Of a stretch of DNA of 64,000 nucleotides, positions 1 through 11,214 are shown in pieces. The DNA comes from Serripes groenlandicus (lineage: Eukaryota; Mollusca; Bivalvia; Cardiida; Cardiidae). Each line of letters starts with the position of its first letter. Position 1 is the first letter of the stretch. The position numbers and the translations under genes were made by a program. A model generated the notes under the pieces. It did no database searches. It saw only the letters and a list, made by a program, of their open reading frames with translations, and was not told the origin of the DNA. The stretch lies in assembly GCA_031761405.1 (NCBI GenBank), contig JASEVX010000008.1, forward strand, positions 68,497,811 through 68,561,810, given 5' to 3'.

Positions 1-57
1 TCTTGCTAAAGATTAAAACTTGGAAGTAATGACTTTCACTCCTCAAATTTATATGGT

Positions 58-1415
58 GGGTTAACATTATGACTGGCTGCCATCTGTCAGGTTAACATTA
101 CGACTGGCTCACATCTGTCAGGTTAACATTACGACTGGCTCACATCTGTCAGGTTAACATTACGACTGGCTCACATCTGTTGGGTTAACAATACGACTGG
201 CTCACATCTGTTTGGTTAACAATATGACTGGCTCACATCTGTCTGGTTAACATAACGACTGGTTCACATCTGTTAGGTTAACATTACGACTGGTTCACAT
301 CTGTTGGGTTAACATTACGACTGGCTCACATCTGTTGGGTTAACAATACGACTGGCTCACATCTGTTTGGTTAACAGTACGACTAGCTCACATCTGTCGG
401 GTTAACATTACGACTGGCTCACATCTGTTGGGTTAACAATACGACTGGCTCACATCTGTCTGGTTAACATTACGACTGGCTCACATCTGTCTGGTTAACA
501 TTACGACTGGCTCACATCTGTTGGGTTAACATTACGACTGGTTCACATCTGTTGGGTTAACATTACGACTGGTTTACATCTGTTGGGTTAACATTACGAC
601 TGGTTCACATCTGTTGGGTTAACAATACGACTGGTTCACATCTGTTGGGTTAACAATACGACTGGCTCACATATGTCGGGTTAACATTATGACTGACTCA
701 CATCTGTCAGGTTAACATTACGACTGGCTCACATCTGTCAGGTAAGCATTACGACTGGCTCACATCTGTTAGGTTAACATTACGACTGGCTCGCATCTGT
801 CAGGTTAACATTACGACTGGCTCACATATGTCAGGTAAGCATTACGACTGGCTCACATCTGTCGGGTTAACATTATGACTGGCTCACATCTGTCCGGATA
901 AATGAACCAGTAGTGGTGGGTTAACATTACGACTGGCTCACATCTGTCCGGATAAATAAACCAGTAGTGGTGGGTTAACATTACGACTGGCTCACATCTG
1001 TCAGGTTAACATTACGACTGGCTCACATCTGTCAGATTAACAATACAACTGGCTCACATCTGTCTGGTTAACATTACGACTGGCTCACATCTGTCAGGTT
1101 AACATTATGACTGGCTCACATCTGTTGGGTTAACAATACGACTGGCTCACATCTGTTTGGTTAACATTATGACTGGCTGACACCTGTTTGGTTAACATTA
1201 CAACTGGCTGACACCTGTTGGGTTAACATTATGACTGGCTGACATCTGTCGGGTTAACATTACGACTGGCTGACATCTGTCGGGTTAACATTATGACTGG
1301 CCCACATCTGTCAGATTAACATTACGCCTGGCTGACACCTGTTGGGTTAACAATACGACTGGCTCACATCTGTCGGGTTAACATTATAACTGGCTCACAT
1401 CTGTCCGGATAAATG
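58..1415. repeat. 31-bp minisatellite (about 44 copies)
   Basis: Tandem units of 31 bp, each with GTTAAC followed by ATTACGACTGGCTCACATCT and a GTC/GTT junction. The period was measured from successive GGTTAAC starts (90, 121, 152). Point variation is common (ATTACG/AATACG, GGCTCAC/GGTTCAC). Two longer units near 895-985 carry an extra CCGGATAAATGAACCAGTAG stretch, and the same CCGGATAAATGAACCA sequence follows the last unit. No protein is encoded; the frames are interrupted. Confidence 0.95.
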
Positions 1416-1682
1416 AACCAATGGTACAGCCATGAAGACACCATCTTGCTCTATGGTGTTACTGTAAATACTTGGGAGATTATGCCAAATCTCCGGGAAA
1501 AGAAATTTCTGCAGGAAACAGAAAGCTTTTATGTGAAATATAACGTAATTAATCAATCTCATTGGACCCAAAAAAGAGGACACTATGTATGTATTAGGAT
1601 GGCCCTCCCATCACACTATGTATTAACTTATTAGGATGGCCCATCTTCTTATTTTTCAACTAAAAGCTTTTTTCCTGTTTTG
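1416..1682. other. unassigned spacer
   Basis: Unique-looking AT-rich sequence between the 31-bp array and the first SINE-like fragment. Short open frames here have no recognisable motif. Confidence 0.5.
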
Positions 1683-1785
1683 GGCCAACCGTCCTGGGTT
1701 TGATCTTCCCTGGTCATGGCTTTTTACTGTTTTTTTAGTGGTACAACTGTTTTACTGTTGAAAGTGGTGTAAAACCAAATCTTCC
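1683..1785 (+). mobile_element. degenerate SINE-like fragment
   Basis: It holds a B-box-like stretch (GGGTTTGATCTTCCC near 1696) and, about 50 bp on, GTTGAAAGTGGTGTAAAAC. The latter matches the 3' tail of the clearer SINE copies in this window (compare the minus strand of 56735-56947). The copy is internally shortened and diverged. Confidence 0.4.
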
Positions 1786-1811
1786 TATTCTGTATGTCTT
1801 TCAGGCGTTGA

Positions 1812-1928
1812 CTACTGTAAAACAGGTTTTCTTTGCGTTAGATTAATTTTCGCCAATATTCGTGAATTGATTTCCTTGCAAATTCATCGTCATTGCGAAT
1901 TTAGATATCTAAAAATATTCTACTGTAG
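1812..1928. mobile_element. short palindromic MITE (about 117 bp)
   Basis: It begins CTACTGTA and ends TACTGTAG, so the termini are inverted. The interior is also loosely self-complementary (TTAATTTTCGCC against GCGAATTTAGAT). There is no coding capacity. The superfamily and target-site duplication could not be assigned by eye. Confidence 0.5.
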
Positions 1929-1999
1929 CCAATTTGATGATTAAAAGAATTTTATAATTATACTTTGTAGATTAACAATCTGAACTGATTTGTCCAATG

Positions 2000-2158
2000 G
2001 GCTAAGTCTATGTGGAAAAGCAGCCAGTTGCTTGGGTAGATTGTTGTGTGGAGTACTGGTGTGAGAAAACCAGGAAACACATGAAATGGTGAACTGGCCG
2101 CCATGATATGACTGAGAAATTGTTAAAAACGGCGTTATACCCCAATCAATCAATCAAT
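2000..2158 (+). mobile_element. SINE copy with (AATC)n tail
   Basis: The body shares GCAGCCAGTTG, AGTACTGGT and the 3' segment (ATGATATGACTGAGAAATTG, then ACGGCGTTATACCCC) with the copies at 27343 and 56735. It ends in AATCAATCAATCAAT, a typical SINE/LINE simple tail. The tRNA-like head is absent, so this is a 5'-truncated copy. Confidence 0.7.
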
Positions 2159-2170
2159 GAACTGATTTGT

Positions 2171-2250
2171 AACGGGTAGACTGCATTTTTCCTTCACTGT
2201 TGACAACTTTAACGGGTTGACTGCATTCTACCTTCACTGTTGACAACTTG
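2171..2250. repeat. 40-bp direct repeat, two copies
   Basis: AACGGGT at 2171 and 2211 starts two near-identical 40-bp units ending in CACTGTTGACAACTT. Confidence 0.75.
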
Positions 2251-2367
2251 TTACAAACCAGTTACACATTTAAGTAGAATTTTTCACACAAAGCCTTTTG
2301 TTAATTAGACTGTTAAAACAACGTACCTCGTTGATGCCTGTACTGAAATTATAAGTTAAAATTGTCT

Positions 2368-2630
2368 TTCACATCTAACGCGGGCAAGTGATAAGAGGAT
2401 AGTCTTTATTTCACATCTAACGTGGGCAAGTGATAACAGGAAAGTCTTTATTTCACATCTAACGCGGGCAAGTGATAACAGGAAAGTCTTTGTTTCACAT
2501 CTAACTCGGGCAAGTGATAACAGGAAAGTATTTATTTCACATCTAACGCGGGCAAGTGATAACAGGAAAGTATTTCACATCTAACGCGGGCAAGTGATAA
2601 CCGGAAAGTCTTTATTTTACATCTAGCGTC
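2368..2630. repeat. 42-bp minisatellite (about 6 copies)
   Basis: CACATCTAAC recurs at 2370, 2412, 2454, 2496, 2538 and 2576, followed each time by GGGCAAGTGATAA. The period is 42 bp, with one 38-bp unit and a diverged last unit. Confidence 0.9.
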
Positions 2631-2710
2631 ATTTTGGACAAAAGTCACAAATTTTGACTCACAAATTTAAAGTTTTTTACTGTATAGTCATAGTCCTTTC
2701 TCCAATATAT

Positions 2711-2878
2711 TAAATCTGTAGCAGGCAAGTTTGAAATCATTTAGGAGAAAAAAAGGGTAAAATAATTAATGAGTCGCCTTGAAAACATTGTAGCAAAAGG
2801 AGAAATAGCTTATAATATTAGCCTTGATGTTTTTAAAAGCCATCTGCTACAGATTTCTTATATAAGGTAAATGGTTAA
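2711..2878. mobile_element. CCCTTTCCC palindromic MITE, diverged copy
   Basis: A left-arm remnant (CTGTAGCAGGCAAGTTTGAA) is followed by the family core TTGAAAACATTGTAGCAAAA, then the opposite arm TTTTAAAAGCCATCTGCTAC and a degraded right end (GGTAAATGGTTAA). For family features see the better copies at 50109 and 51373. Confidence 0.7.
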
Positions 2879-2917
2879 AAGATGTAGATGATCTTTATTG
2901 GCATTCTTAGACGTTTG

Positions 2918-3106
2918 AGATGACTCGAAAACATCTTGACGTATGACGTAAAAAACAAAGAATATCTCTATAAATGAAGGTATAATTATTGAAAAAAGTT
3001 GAAAACATTGTTGCAAAAGGAGAAATTGCTCATTATGTCACAATGTTTTCAAAAGTCGTCTGCTGCAGAGACATCAGAAAGTGTCTATATGTCGGAAAGG
3101 GTTTAA
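2918..3106. mobile_element. CCCTTTCCC palindromic MITE
   Basis: The core GTTGAAAACATTGTTGCAAA plus AGGAGAAATTGCTCATTATG is followed by its inverted counterpart CACAATGTTTTCAAAAGTCG, CTGCTGCAGAG and a right end GTCGGAAAGGGTTTAA. An open frame of 85 residues crosses this copy and is a by-product of the repeat. Confidence 0.8.
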
Positions 3107-3280
3107 GTGTTTGCCTGTGTGTCACTTCGATTCCCAATGGGACAATGTACATTTCCTGGGCAAGTGCTAAAAAGTCACCGAAAAAGTACCTTCACTGTGA
3201 TTTGATTGAACATTGTGAAAATATGCCTTCTCTATGCTGTAAATGATGTTGATTACAATGAAATCTAATGTCAAAATACA

Positions 3281-3399
3281 ATAATTTCCACGGTGATCTT
3301 TAACTATGTTAAAAAGTTGTTAATTTCCATGGTGATCTTTATCTGAGTTAAGAAATTGTTAATTTCCACGGTGATCTTTATCCGAGTTAAGAAGTTGTG
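3281..3399. repeat. 39-bp direct repeat, three copies
   Basis: AATTTCCACGGTGATCTTTA (or a close variant) recurs at 3283, 3322 and 3361. Confidence 0.85.
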
Positions 3400-3717
3400 T
3401 ATAAAAAACATTGTGAACAATACTGTGTCGCCTGACTTTGCACAGAGACACAAATGGATCACTTCCATCGTCTGTCTGTCTGTCTTACTTGCTTTGTGGC
3501 CCATGACACATGTGTTCCTTATAACACTCTTGTTTGTTGTAAGTATTGCTTAACTAATGATGTAAAAAGTAAAACAAGATTGTAATCTATTTGTACAAAA
3601 TCTTCACTCCATTATGATGTTAAAGGTAATTATATATAAAAAACATGAACAGAGAAACAATATTATCAGATTTATTTTCCTTTTTTCCCCATTTGACTAT
3701 ATCAGTATTCATATGGC
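3400..3717. other. unassigned spacer
   Basis: No repeat or gene was recognised between the 39-bp repeat and the start of the 50-bp satellite. It contains a short (CTGT)n stretch near 3473. Confidence 0.45.
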
Positions 3718-3977
3718 ATAAAGCCAACATTGGGGATCGAAATGCCTTCCTATAGCATACTCAACCTCGATTGCAGATAGTGTGGATCAACATACCTTTG
3801 CATAGCATACTTAACCTTGACTGCAGCTAGTGTGGATCAACATGCCTTCCCATAGCACACTTAACCTTGACTACAGCTAGTGGGGATCAAAATGCCTCCC
3901 ATAGCATACTTAACCTTGACTACAGCTAATGTGGATCAAAATGCCTTCTCATAGCACACTTAATCTTGAACGCAGCT
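3718..3977. repeat. 50-bp satellite, block 1
   Basis: The units hold CAGCTAGTGTGGATCAA, ATGCCTTCCCATAGCA and CACTTAACCTTGAC. This is the left edge of the array; the first units are the most diverged. The block ends at the AGCT where a LINE fragment has inserted. Confidence 0.95.
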
Positions 3978-4244
3978 AGAATAGAATAGAATAGAATAAT
4001 TTTATTTTTTCCAATCATGGGCCATCACTGGCATACAAATTATAAAAAAATAATATATATTATAATGTAATATTATTATCATTAAACACAATATTGATTT
4101 TGATTAAGTAACTATATACAAACAAAACAAAATGACTAGAACTATTTAAAACACTAACTGATACATAAACAAATATTCAGAACTGTTGACCCAAAAAGGG
4201 GATACAGACTGTTTTAGATTGACAACAGTTTGAAAGATAAACAC
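3978..4244 (-). mobile_element. 5'-truncated LINE 3' end with (TTCTA)n tail
   Basis: This 267-bp insertion in the satellite is flanked by direct copies of AGCT (3974-3977 and 4245-4248; AGCTAG also fits). Read on the minus strand it ends AATAAAATTATTCTATTCTA, i.e. an AATAAA followed by a pentanucleotide tail, as expected of a truncated non-LTR element. No coding sequence remains. The tail resembles the (TTCTG)n tail of the element at 9908-14473. Confidence 0.8.
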
Positions 4245-6180
4245 AGCTAGTGTGGATCAAAATGCCTTCTCATAGCACACTAAACCTTGACTGCAGCTAA
4301 TGTGGATCAAAATGCCTTCTCATAGCATACTTAACCTTGACTGCAGCTAGTGTGGATCAACATGCCTTCCATAGCATACTTAACCTTGACTACAGCTAAT
4401 ATGGATCAACATGCCTTCCCATAGCACACTTAACCTTGAACGCAGCTAGTGTGGATCGAAATGCCTTCACATAGCACACTTAACCTTGACTTCAGCTAAT
4501 GTGGATCAAAATGCCTTCTCATAGCACACTTAACCTTTAACGCAGCTAGTGTGGATCAAAATGCCTTCACATAGCACACTTAACCTTGACTTCAGCTAGT
4601 GTGGATCAAAATGCCTTCCCATAGCATACTTAACCTTGACTACAGCTAATGTGGATCAACATGCCTTCACATAGCATACTTAACCTTGACTGCAGCTAGT
4701 GTGGATCAACATGCCTTCCCATAGCACACTTAACCTGGACTGCAGCTAGTGCGGATCAACATGCCTTCCCATAGCATACTTAACCTTGACTACAGCTAAT
4801 GTGGATCAACATGCCTTCCCATAGCATACTTAAACTTGACTGCAGCTAGTGTGGATCAACATGCCTTCCCATAGCACACTTAACCTGGACTGCAGCTAGT
4901 GTGGATCAACATGCCTTCCCATAGCATACTTAACCTTGACTACAGCTAATGTGGATCAACATGCCTTCCCATAGCATACTTAACATTGACTGCAGCTAAT
5001 GTTGATCAACATGCCTTCCCATAGCATACTTAACCTTGACTGCAGCTAGTGTGGATCAACATGCCTTCCCATAGCACACTTAACCTGGACTACAGCTAGT
5101 GTGGATCAACATGCCTCCCCATAGCATACTTAACCTTGACTGCAGCTAGTGTGGATCAACATGCCTTCCCATAGCATACTTAACCTTGACTACAGCTAAT
5201 GTGGATCAACATGCCTTCCCATAGCATACTTAACCTTGACTGCAGCTAGTGTGGATCAACATGCCTTCCCATAGCATACTTAACCTTAACTACAGCTAAT
5301 GTGGATCAACATGCCTTCCCATAGCATACTTAACCTTGACTACAGCTAATGTGGATCAACATGCCTTCCCATAGCACACTAAACCTTGACTTAAGCTAGT
5401 GTGGATCAAAATGCCTTCACATAGCATACTTAACCTTGACTGCAGCTAGTGTGGATTAAAATGCCTTCTCATATCACACTAAACCTTGCCTTCAGCTAGT
5501 GTGGATTAAAATGCCTTCACATAGCACACTAAATTTGACTGCAGCTAGTGTGGATCAACATGCCTTCCCATAGCACACTAAACCTTGACTGCAGCTAGTG
5601 TGGATCAAAATGCCTTCACATAGCATACTTATCCTTGACTGCAGCTAGTGTGGATCAACATGCCTTCCCATAGCACACTTAACCTGGACTACAGCAAGTG
5701 TGGATCAACATGCCTTCCCATAGCATACTTAACCTTGACTGCAGCTAGTGTGGATCTAAATGCCTTACCATAGCACACTAAACCTTGAACGCAGCGCAGC
5801 TACTGTGGATCAGCATGCCTTCCCATAGCACACTAAACCTTGACTGCAGCTAATATGGATCATCATGCCTTCCCATAGCACACTAAACCTTGACTGCAGC
5901 TAGTGTGGATCAAAATGCCTTCACATATCACACTTAACCTTGAACGCAGCTAGTGGCGATCAAAATGCCTTCACATATCACACTTAACCTTGAACGCAGC
6001 TAGTGGCGATCAAAATGAATTCCCATAGCATACTTAACCTTTACTACAGCTAGTGGCGATCAAAATGCCTTCACATATCACACTTAACCTTGAACGCAGC
6101 TAGTGGTGTTCATAATGCCTTCCCATAGCATACTTAACCCTGAATATTCCGCTAGTGGCGATCAAAATGCCTTCACATAT
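4245..6180. repeat. 50-bp satellite, block 2
   Basis: The same 50-bp unit resumes after the LINE fragment. Units alternate TGACTGCAG / TGACTACAG / TGAACGCAG at the junction, so many carry a PstI-type CTGCAG. Toward 5930-6170 the variant TAGTGGCGATC with CACATATCACAC becomes common. It ends at ACATAT, duplicated across the next insertion. Confidence 0.95.
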
Positions 6181-6810
6181 TTTTTTTTTTTTTTTTTTTT
6201 TTTTACACTTTATTTGCCACGTCCATAGGTATGGAGAGGTCGTGGCCATCCTCCCTCATGCCTTACACAAATTGTTACTAGAATAATATTTTTAGTCTAA
6301 GGAAATTATATGAATTTACCTTAATGAATAACCTATAAGGAGTCTGGGCAGTTTCTTTTCATTCTGTAGCGTAATATGTTAAAAAAACAGTGTGGGAAAA
6401 AGGAGAAATTTGATCAAATTCTTCTTTTACTACAATGTTTTATTTTATAGATTTGTTTTTGAGTTTCATTTACGTATACCACATAGTTGTTATCAGTTAG
6501 AAAACAAAGTATGTGTACATACAACACAGAATTTATGAAAACATAGTGAGAAAATGTAACCAGACTGTGCGGAAGTGAAAACCTTAATCAATGGTGATCA
6601 AGATCGACCTGCGTTTATCACAGTTTGATTTTGATCGACAATGTATGCAAGTTTATTGTCAATTACAGTAGCATTTCACTGTAATAGGAGTCCCAATGCG
6701 GATATACTCTTGTTTGAAAGTGCGAAAAAACATACGAAAACACAAGAGTTTACCTGGGAATATTCTGTGATTAAAGTAAAGTGTAGGAAATAATCTTAAT
6801 GTTAACAAAG

Positions 6811-7787
6811 TCATATAAAGCTCATCAATTGATCAATCAATGTTTTCAAATGTATTTTGCGGTTATGATATAGTGCGATTCTGCATTCATTTTTCAGAGT
6901 AATAAGTATGTTTATAGGTTTTGTTCTCATGTTAGACATGAAGTAGGATTTGTAGACTGTGAATGAAATAATATTCAGTATAAAATTTATATCATCATAT
7001 TCTCTTGCTTCGGGTTTGTAGCCTGTTACAAGAGATTTTAAACAAACTACGTTATCGTATCCAATGGATGAAAAGAAAAAAATAATCTGTTGCCAAAAGT
7101 GCATAATACTGTTGCACTGTAATAAGAAATGTTCTATAGTTTCCGTGTCACCGCAAACAGAGCAGATATCGTTATCAGATATTTTCCATTTTTTAAGATT
7201 ATGTTTTGCAGCAATTATGTGTGGATCAATTTATATCTTAACTGCTTGATCCTGTTGTTTGCGCAGTTTTTATGAATAGAACAGTAAATGTCTGCCCAAT
7301 TGATTTGGGTTTTGAGAGTATCATTCCAGTACTTGTGAATGTATGGTTTTTCAAAGTAAGATTTTTGAAATATTGAATATACGTCATTATTTGTTAATTT
7401 GAGGAACTTTTGATGTGGTAGGGTTAATTTAATGTTTACTTTTGTTTTAAGGGAAATGTCCGACTTTAATATTCGTTTCCATGTGTTAGATATGGATGAC
7501 TTTACTACGTTTATTTCTCTGATCCAGTCACTTTTGTCTTTTAATTTTTGGAGTACTTTTGTTTCGCAAATGGAACCGCTGTTTGAAATAATGTTGTCTA
7601 TAAACAGTAGGCCAGAATCGATCCATTTACGAAAAATCAATGTTTTATTAAGTTTGTTTTTAATATTTGCGTTTCCCCATAATAATTGATTTCTTATGTC
7701 GTGAAATTTTTCATTTTTAGATTTTGCATTAGTTATTTTCTTAAATTCTATCCATACTTTTAGAATGTTGAATAAAAGGGTGGCCAA
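6811..7787 (-). pseudogene. Tx1/L1-like ORF2 C-terminal domain remnant
   Basis: Read from 7787 downward, the first segment contains LKVWIEFKK, QLLWGNANIKNK and RIKQLRYKLIH, the usual layout of the region after the RT in L1/Tx1 ORF2. A frameshift near 7214 breaks it. In the next frame the protein continues NLKKWKISDNDICSVCG and then TETIEHFLLQC, giving a C-x2-C-x8-H-x4-C zinc knuckle near 7130-7170, and runs on to a stop at 6811. The domain order and knuckle are seen in the sequence; the Tx1/L1 assignment is from family knowledge. No function is expected because the RT is absent. Confidence 0.75.
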
Positions 7788-7794
7788 AAAGTGT

Positions 7795-8763
7795 TTTTAA
7801 TTCATTTTCAAGATCGGTCAGTCTACTTTTTGTTTTTGATTTTTTTGAGATTGAGTATTTTATAGTTCTATCTTTGATGTAACATTTTAATATTTCCCAT
7901 ATTGTTTGAGCATTATGTGGGTTAGGATGTTTACTAAATTGTGTAGTTGTTGACGTAATGAGTGTTTCGATTATCTGTTTGTAATCTGTGTCATGTAGTA
8001 AGGAGTTGTTCATTTTCCAATAACCTTTTCCTCGGTTATTTGGTATTTTTATTTTCAGGGAAATAGCGAGATGATTTGTGCTGTCGATTAATGCGGGTCT
8101 TATATCGCAACTTGATATTAAGAGCTGTTCATTTTCTCTTATAAGCCAAAAATCTATCCTACTTTTTTCTATACCGTTCTTCCTTTTCCACGCAAACTGA
8201 TTTTTATTTGGATTGATAACTCGCCATATATCTGAGAGACTATGAGTTTTTATAAGAGAAGTGAGATTCGGCACTGGTGCGTTTTTTAGTTTTAAACTTG
8301 ACGTTACTCTATCTATACTAGATAATACATCATTAAAGTCGCCACCTTTTATAATTTGACCGTCTGTATTTGTTTGAATGAGGTCCGACATCGTTTTATA
8401 AAATTTATTTCTAACTGTTTCTTTAGTTGGACTATAAATATTTACCATACTGAACATACTTTCATTAATTGTGCTGTTTAGGATAACGTATCTTCCATTT
8501 TCGTCGCGTAGAGAATCGGTATGTTTAAAATTTAGCTTATTTGAAATAAGTATACTGCACCCGCAACTATGATTTGATCCTAAAGCATGATAAAGGCTAT
8601 AATTACTAAATTGTTTATCAACATTATCTATTATGTCAGAGGTAAAGTGTGTTTCTTGGAGGTATATAATGTAAGCTTTTTGTTGATTTATCCATTCTTT
8701 AAGTCGTTCTCTTTTTGAATAATCTCTTAAGCCAATTGGCGTTCAGAGATACAAAATGCAGTA
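7795..8763 (-). pseudogene. Tx1/L1-like ORF2 endonuclease remnant
   Basis: Reading the minus strand from 8763: LHFVSLN, then after a frameshift RLKEWINQQKAYIIYLQETH (the catalytic ETH motif), MVNIYSPT, GGDFNDVL, SRIDFWLI, STNHLAISLKI (in place of the SDHxxL motif) and RGKGYWKMNNSLL. This order is that of the APE-type endonuclease of L1/Tx1 ORF2, which nicks target DNA to start integration. From 8457 to about 7795 the frame is open. The sequence then changes abruptly into the C-terminal domain, so the deletion junction lies near 7790. Confidence 0.8.
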
Positions 8764-9528
8764 GTTCAAAGGACGGTGTCATATTTTATTTGTGCTGAGG
8801 AGCGTATGTTGCAAAAAAAAATCGTATTTTCCTTTAAAGATACTATAACTATGTTGTGTTTACAAGTAATAAGAATGTATTTCAATGCATTAAAATCCTA
8901 CATGTATCAACATTATATACCTGCTATAACATGAAAGGAATGTTTTTTGCTTTTTAGGAAGGCAATCAAGGAGAGATTTCCAATTTCAAAGGATATCAGC
9001 TTGTTATATAATAAAGAATATTTTAAGACATCTTTTACAACCAACCAAAATCGACATATGTAAAACAGTGTGGAAAAACAATCTGTTAAAAACGAGTTAC
9101 AATTTTCTTTGAAAAAAATGTAGGGACAGTTTATGAAAACATTGAAAAAAACCTCATATTCCTTTACAACAATATCCATCTGTATTGTCAACGAGATATG
9201 AAGACTATTGCAAAGATATATTCCAATTGTATGTTTGAATCCCATTTAATATAGAGATACAACATGTATTTAACAAATTGAAAACATTTGGGAAGAAAAG
9301 CAATATTTACTGCAGCAATATCCAGCATGCGTATACTGGCAATGCAAAAAGAGTATATCCTTTTATGTATAAGCGGGGAAAAGTTCCATGTTTAGATAGC
9401 AACCAAACAAAACAGACCATGTCCTCATTTAAGACCTCTGTGTGTGAGTCGGATCTTGCGCTCGACAGAAAGCACGTGCAGTAATAGTTGTTTATACATC
9501 CCCGTTTATCAATGAAATTCCTTTGTAT

Positions 9529-9907
9529 ACATATCACACTTAACCTTGAACGCAGCTAGTGGCGATCAAAATGCCTTCCCATATCATACTTAACCTTGAA
9601 TTCCGCTAGTGGCGATCAAAATGCCTTCACATAGCACACTTAACCTTGAACGCAGCTAGTGTGGATCAAAATGCCTTCACATATCACACTTAACATTGAA
9701 CGTAGCTAGTGTGGATCAAAATGCCTTCCCATATCACACTTAACCTTGAACGTAGCTAGTGTAGATCAAAATGCCTGCCCATAGCACACTTAACCTTGAA
9801 CGCAGATAGTGTAGATGAAAATGCCTGCCCATAGCACACTTAATCTTGAACGCAGCTAGTGTGGATACAAATGCCTTCCCATAGCACACTTAACCTTGAA
9901 CGCAGCT
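9529..9907. repeat. 50-bp satellite, block 3
   Basis: About seven and a half units lie between two LINE insertions. The block starts with the duplicated ACATAT and ends at CGCAGCT, where the next element begins. Confidence 0.95.
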
Positions 9908-9987
9908 TCGCTTCCGGTCTAAATTTTAGAAACAGCCATTTCTCTTCGCTCTTCAAAAAATCTGATATTTGGCTATTTCTTGGTATC

Positions 9988-11214
9988 ATGGCATCACAAA
10001 CAACACCAGAAATGAACGAACACAACACTACTACTATTAGCAACGGTAAGAGCCCGTCTCATCCCGATGTTTCAGCCTCTAACCGAATCTCAGAACTTGA
10101 AGCGGCCACGTCCACGTATAACAATGGCGGACCAGTATTTTCTGATACGGACATGGCGGACATTGATAATTCAGAATGGTCAAAAGTCACGAATAGCAAG
10201 AAGAGGTATAGAATAAGTACGGGGGGTGAAAGCCAGACGCATGATAAGCTTGAATATGATGCACTCAGTATGGACGGCAAGCTATCTGCAATATATTCTC
10301 AAGTGACTATAAACAATGACAAAATGGCGGCCATCGACAAAAAAGTTGATCAATGTTTACATTTGCACATCCGTGTTGACCAGTTAGAACGTTCTGTTTC
10401 AACACAAGACAAGAGACTTAAATTGCTCGAATACAAATCTATAGATATTGAAGCCCGTGGTAGGCGTAATAACCTTATATTCGGCGGATTTGATGAGTCA
10501 CGTGACGAGGATTGTACAGAAAAAATTCAATCTTTCATTCAGGATAAATTTGACTTAAACTATAGAGTAGCCATTGATCGTGCACATAGATTAGGGAAAT
10601 TCAAACGGGGTAGTAACAGAGCCATAATTGTCGCCTTCCGTGACTTCACCACTGTGCAGGAAGTGATATTAAAAGCTTATCTCTTAAGAAACACCCCATA
10701 CAATATTAACAGAGATTATCCGCAAGAAATAACAAATGCGCGCAAAAGTATCTGGGGCGAGTATAAGGATCGCAAACAACAGTGTCCTGATGATAAAATT
10801 TCGATTGTTTATCCTGCGAAGATCATTCATAGTGGACGAGTAGTGCGCGATGCCTTCCCGGATTGGTCAGAAATAATGCGAGGAAATCGTGTTGACAAAC
10901 CGACTACACGCCAGACGACCAGTGCCAACTCCATTGATAACGTCGCCCGTGAAAATCGTGCACGTAGTATTTCAGTCCAGAGAGACAATACTGTTATACA
11001 AACACAGCTGATCAACACCAATACAAAACCGTCCAACACACAAGATGATGATACTTTGGGAAGTTTTACATTTAGGGATAAATCAATAATTGATTATGTC
11101 TGTGCTACTGCAGATTGTTTCCTGTTTATCTCAGAATTTGAAATTATCGAAACTGACCCCCTATACTCGGATGGTCATAGTGCATTATACTGGTCGTTAA
11201 ACCTCCGAATATAA
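9988..11214 (+). CDS. LINE ORF1 protein fused to endonuclease C-terminal remnant
   Basis: An open frame of 408 residues from the ATG at 9988. An in-frame ATG at 9859 is ignored because it lies in the satellite outside the element. Residues about 1-110 are low-complexity and polar. About 115-165 look coiled-coil (IYSQVTINNDKMAAIDKKVD). Next comes an RNA-binding ORF1p-type domain with RRNNLIFGGF, AIDRAHRLG, RAIIVAFRDF and a following RDAFPDW. Such proteins coat LINE RNA as chaperones. From about residue 357 the sequence switches to endonuclease: GSFTFRDKSIIDYVCAT and SDGHSALYWSL, equivalent to the C-terminal IDY and SDHxxL motifs. The join near 11050 therefore marks an internal deletion. A stop follows, and the downstream ORF2 is in another frame. 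Confidence 0.8.
   Translation: MASQTTPEMNEHNTTTISNGKSPSHPDVSASNRISELEAATSTYNNGGPVFSDTDMADIDNSEWSKVTNSKKRYRISTGGESQTHDKLEYDALSMDGKLSAIYSQVTINNDKMAAIDKKVDQCLHLHIRVDQLERSVSTQDKRLKLLEYKSIDIEARGRRNNLIFGGFDESRDEDCTEKIQSFIQDKFDLNYRVAIDRAHRLGKFKRGSNRAIIVAFRDFTTVQEVILKAYLLRNTPYNINRDYPQEITNARKSIWGEYKDRKQQCPDDKISIVYPAKIIHSGRVVRDAFPDWSEIMRGNRVDKPTTRQTTSANSIDNVARENRARSISVQRDNTVIQTQLINTNTKPSNTQDDDTLGSFTFRDKSIIDYVCATADCFLFISEFEIIETDPLYSDGHSALYWSLNLRI

Larger units (their letters stand above)
6181..9528 (-). mobile_element. Tx1/L1-like LINE, internally deleted (no RT)
   Basis: A 3.35-kb insertion flanked by ACATAT on both sides (6175-6180, 9529-9534). On the minus strand it ends in a 24-base poly(A), seen here as T at 6181-6204. 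It carries an apurinic-type endonuclease region (8763 to about 7795) joined almost directly to the C-terminal domain with a CCHC-type zinc knuckle (7787 to 6811). The reverse-transcriptase segment expected between them is missing. The 5' part (8764-9528) shows no recognisable ORF1. It is non-functional: a large deletion plus at least two frameshifts. Confidence 0.85.

Noticed and set aside
9859..9987. In-frame ATG upstream of LINE ORF1
   Set aside because: It lies in the 50-bp satellite outside the element border (9907/9908).
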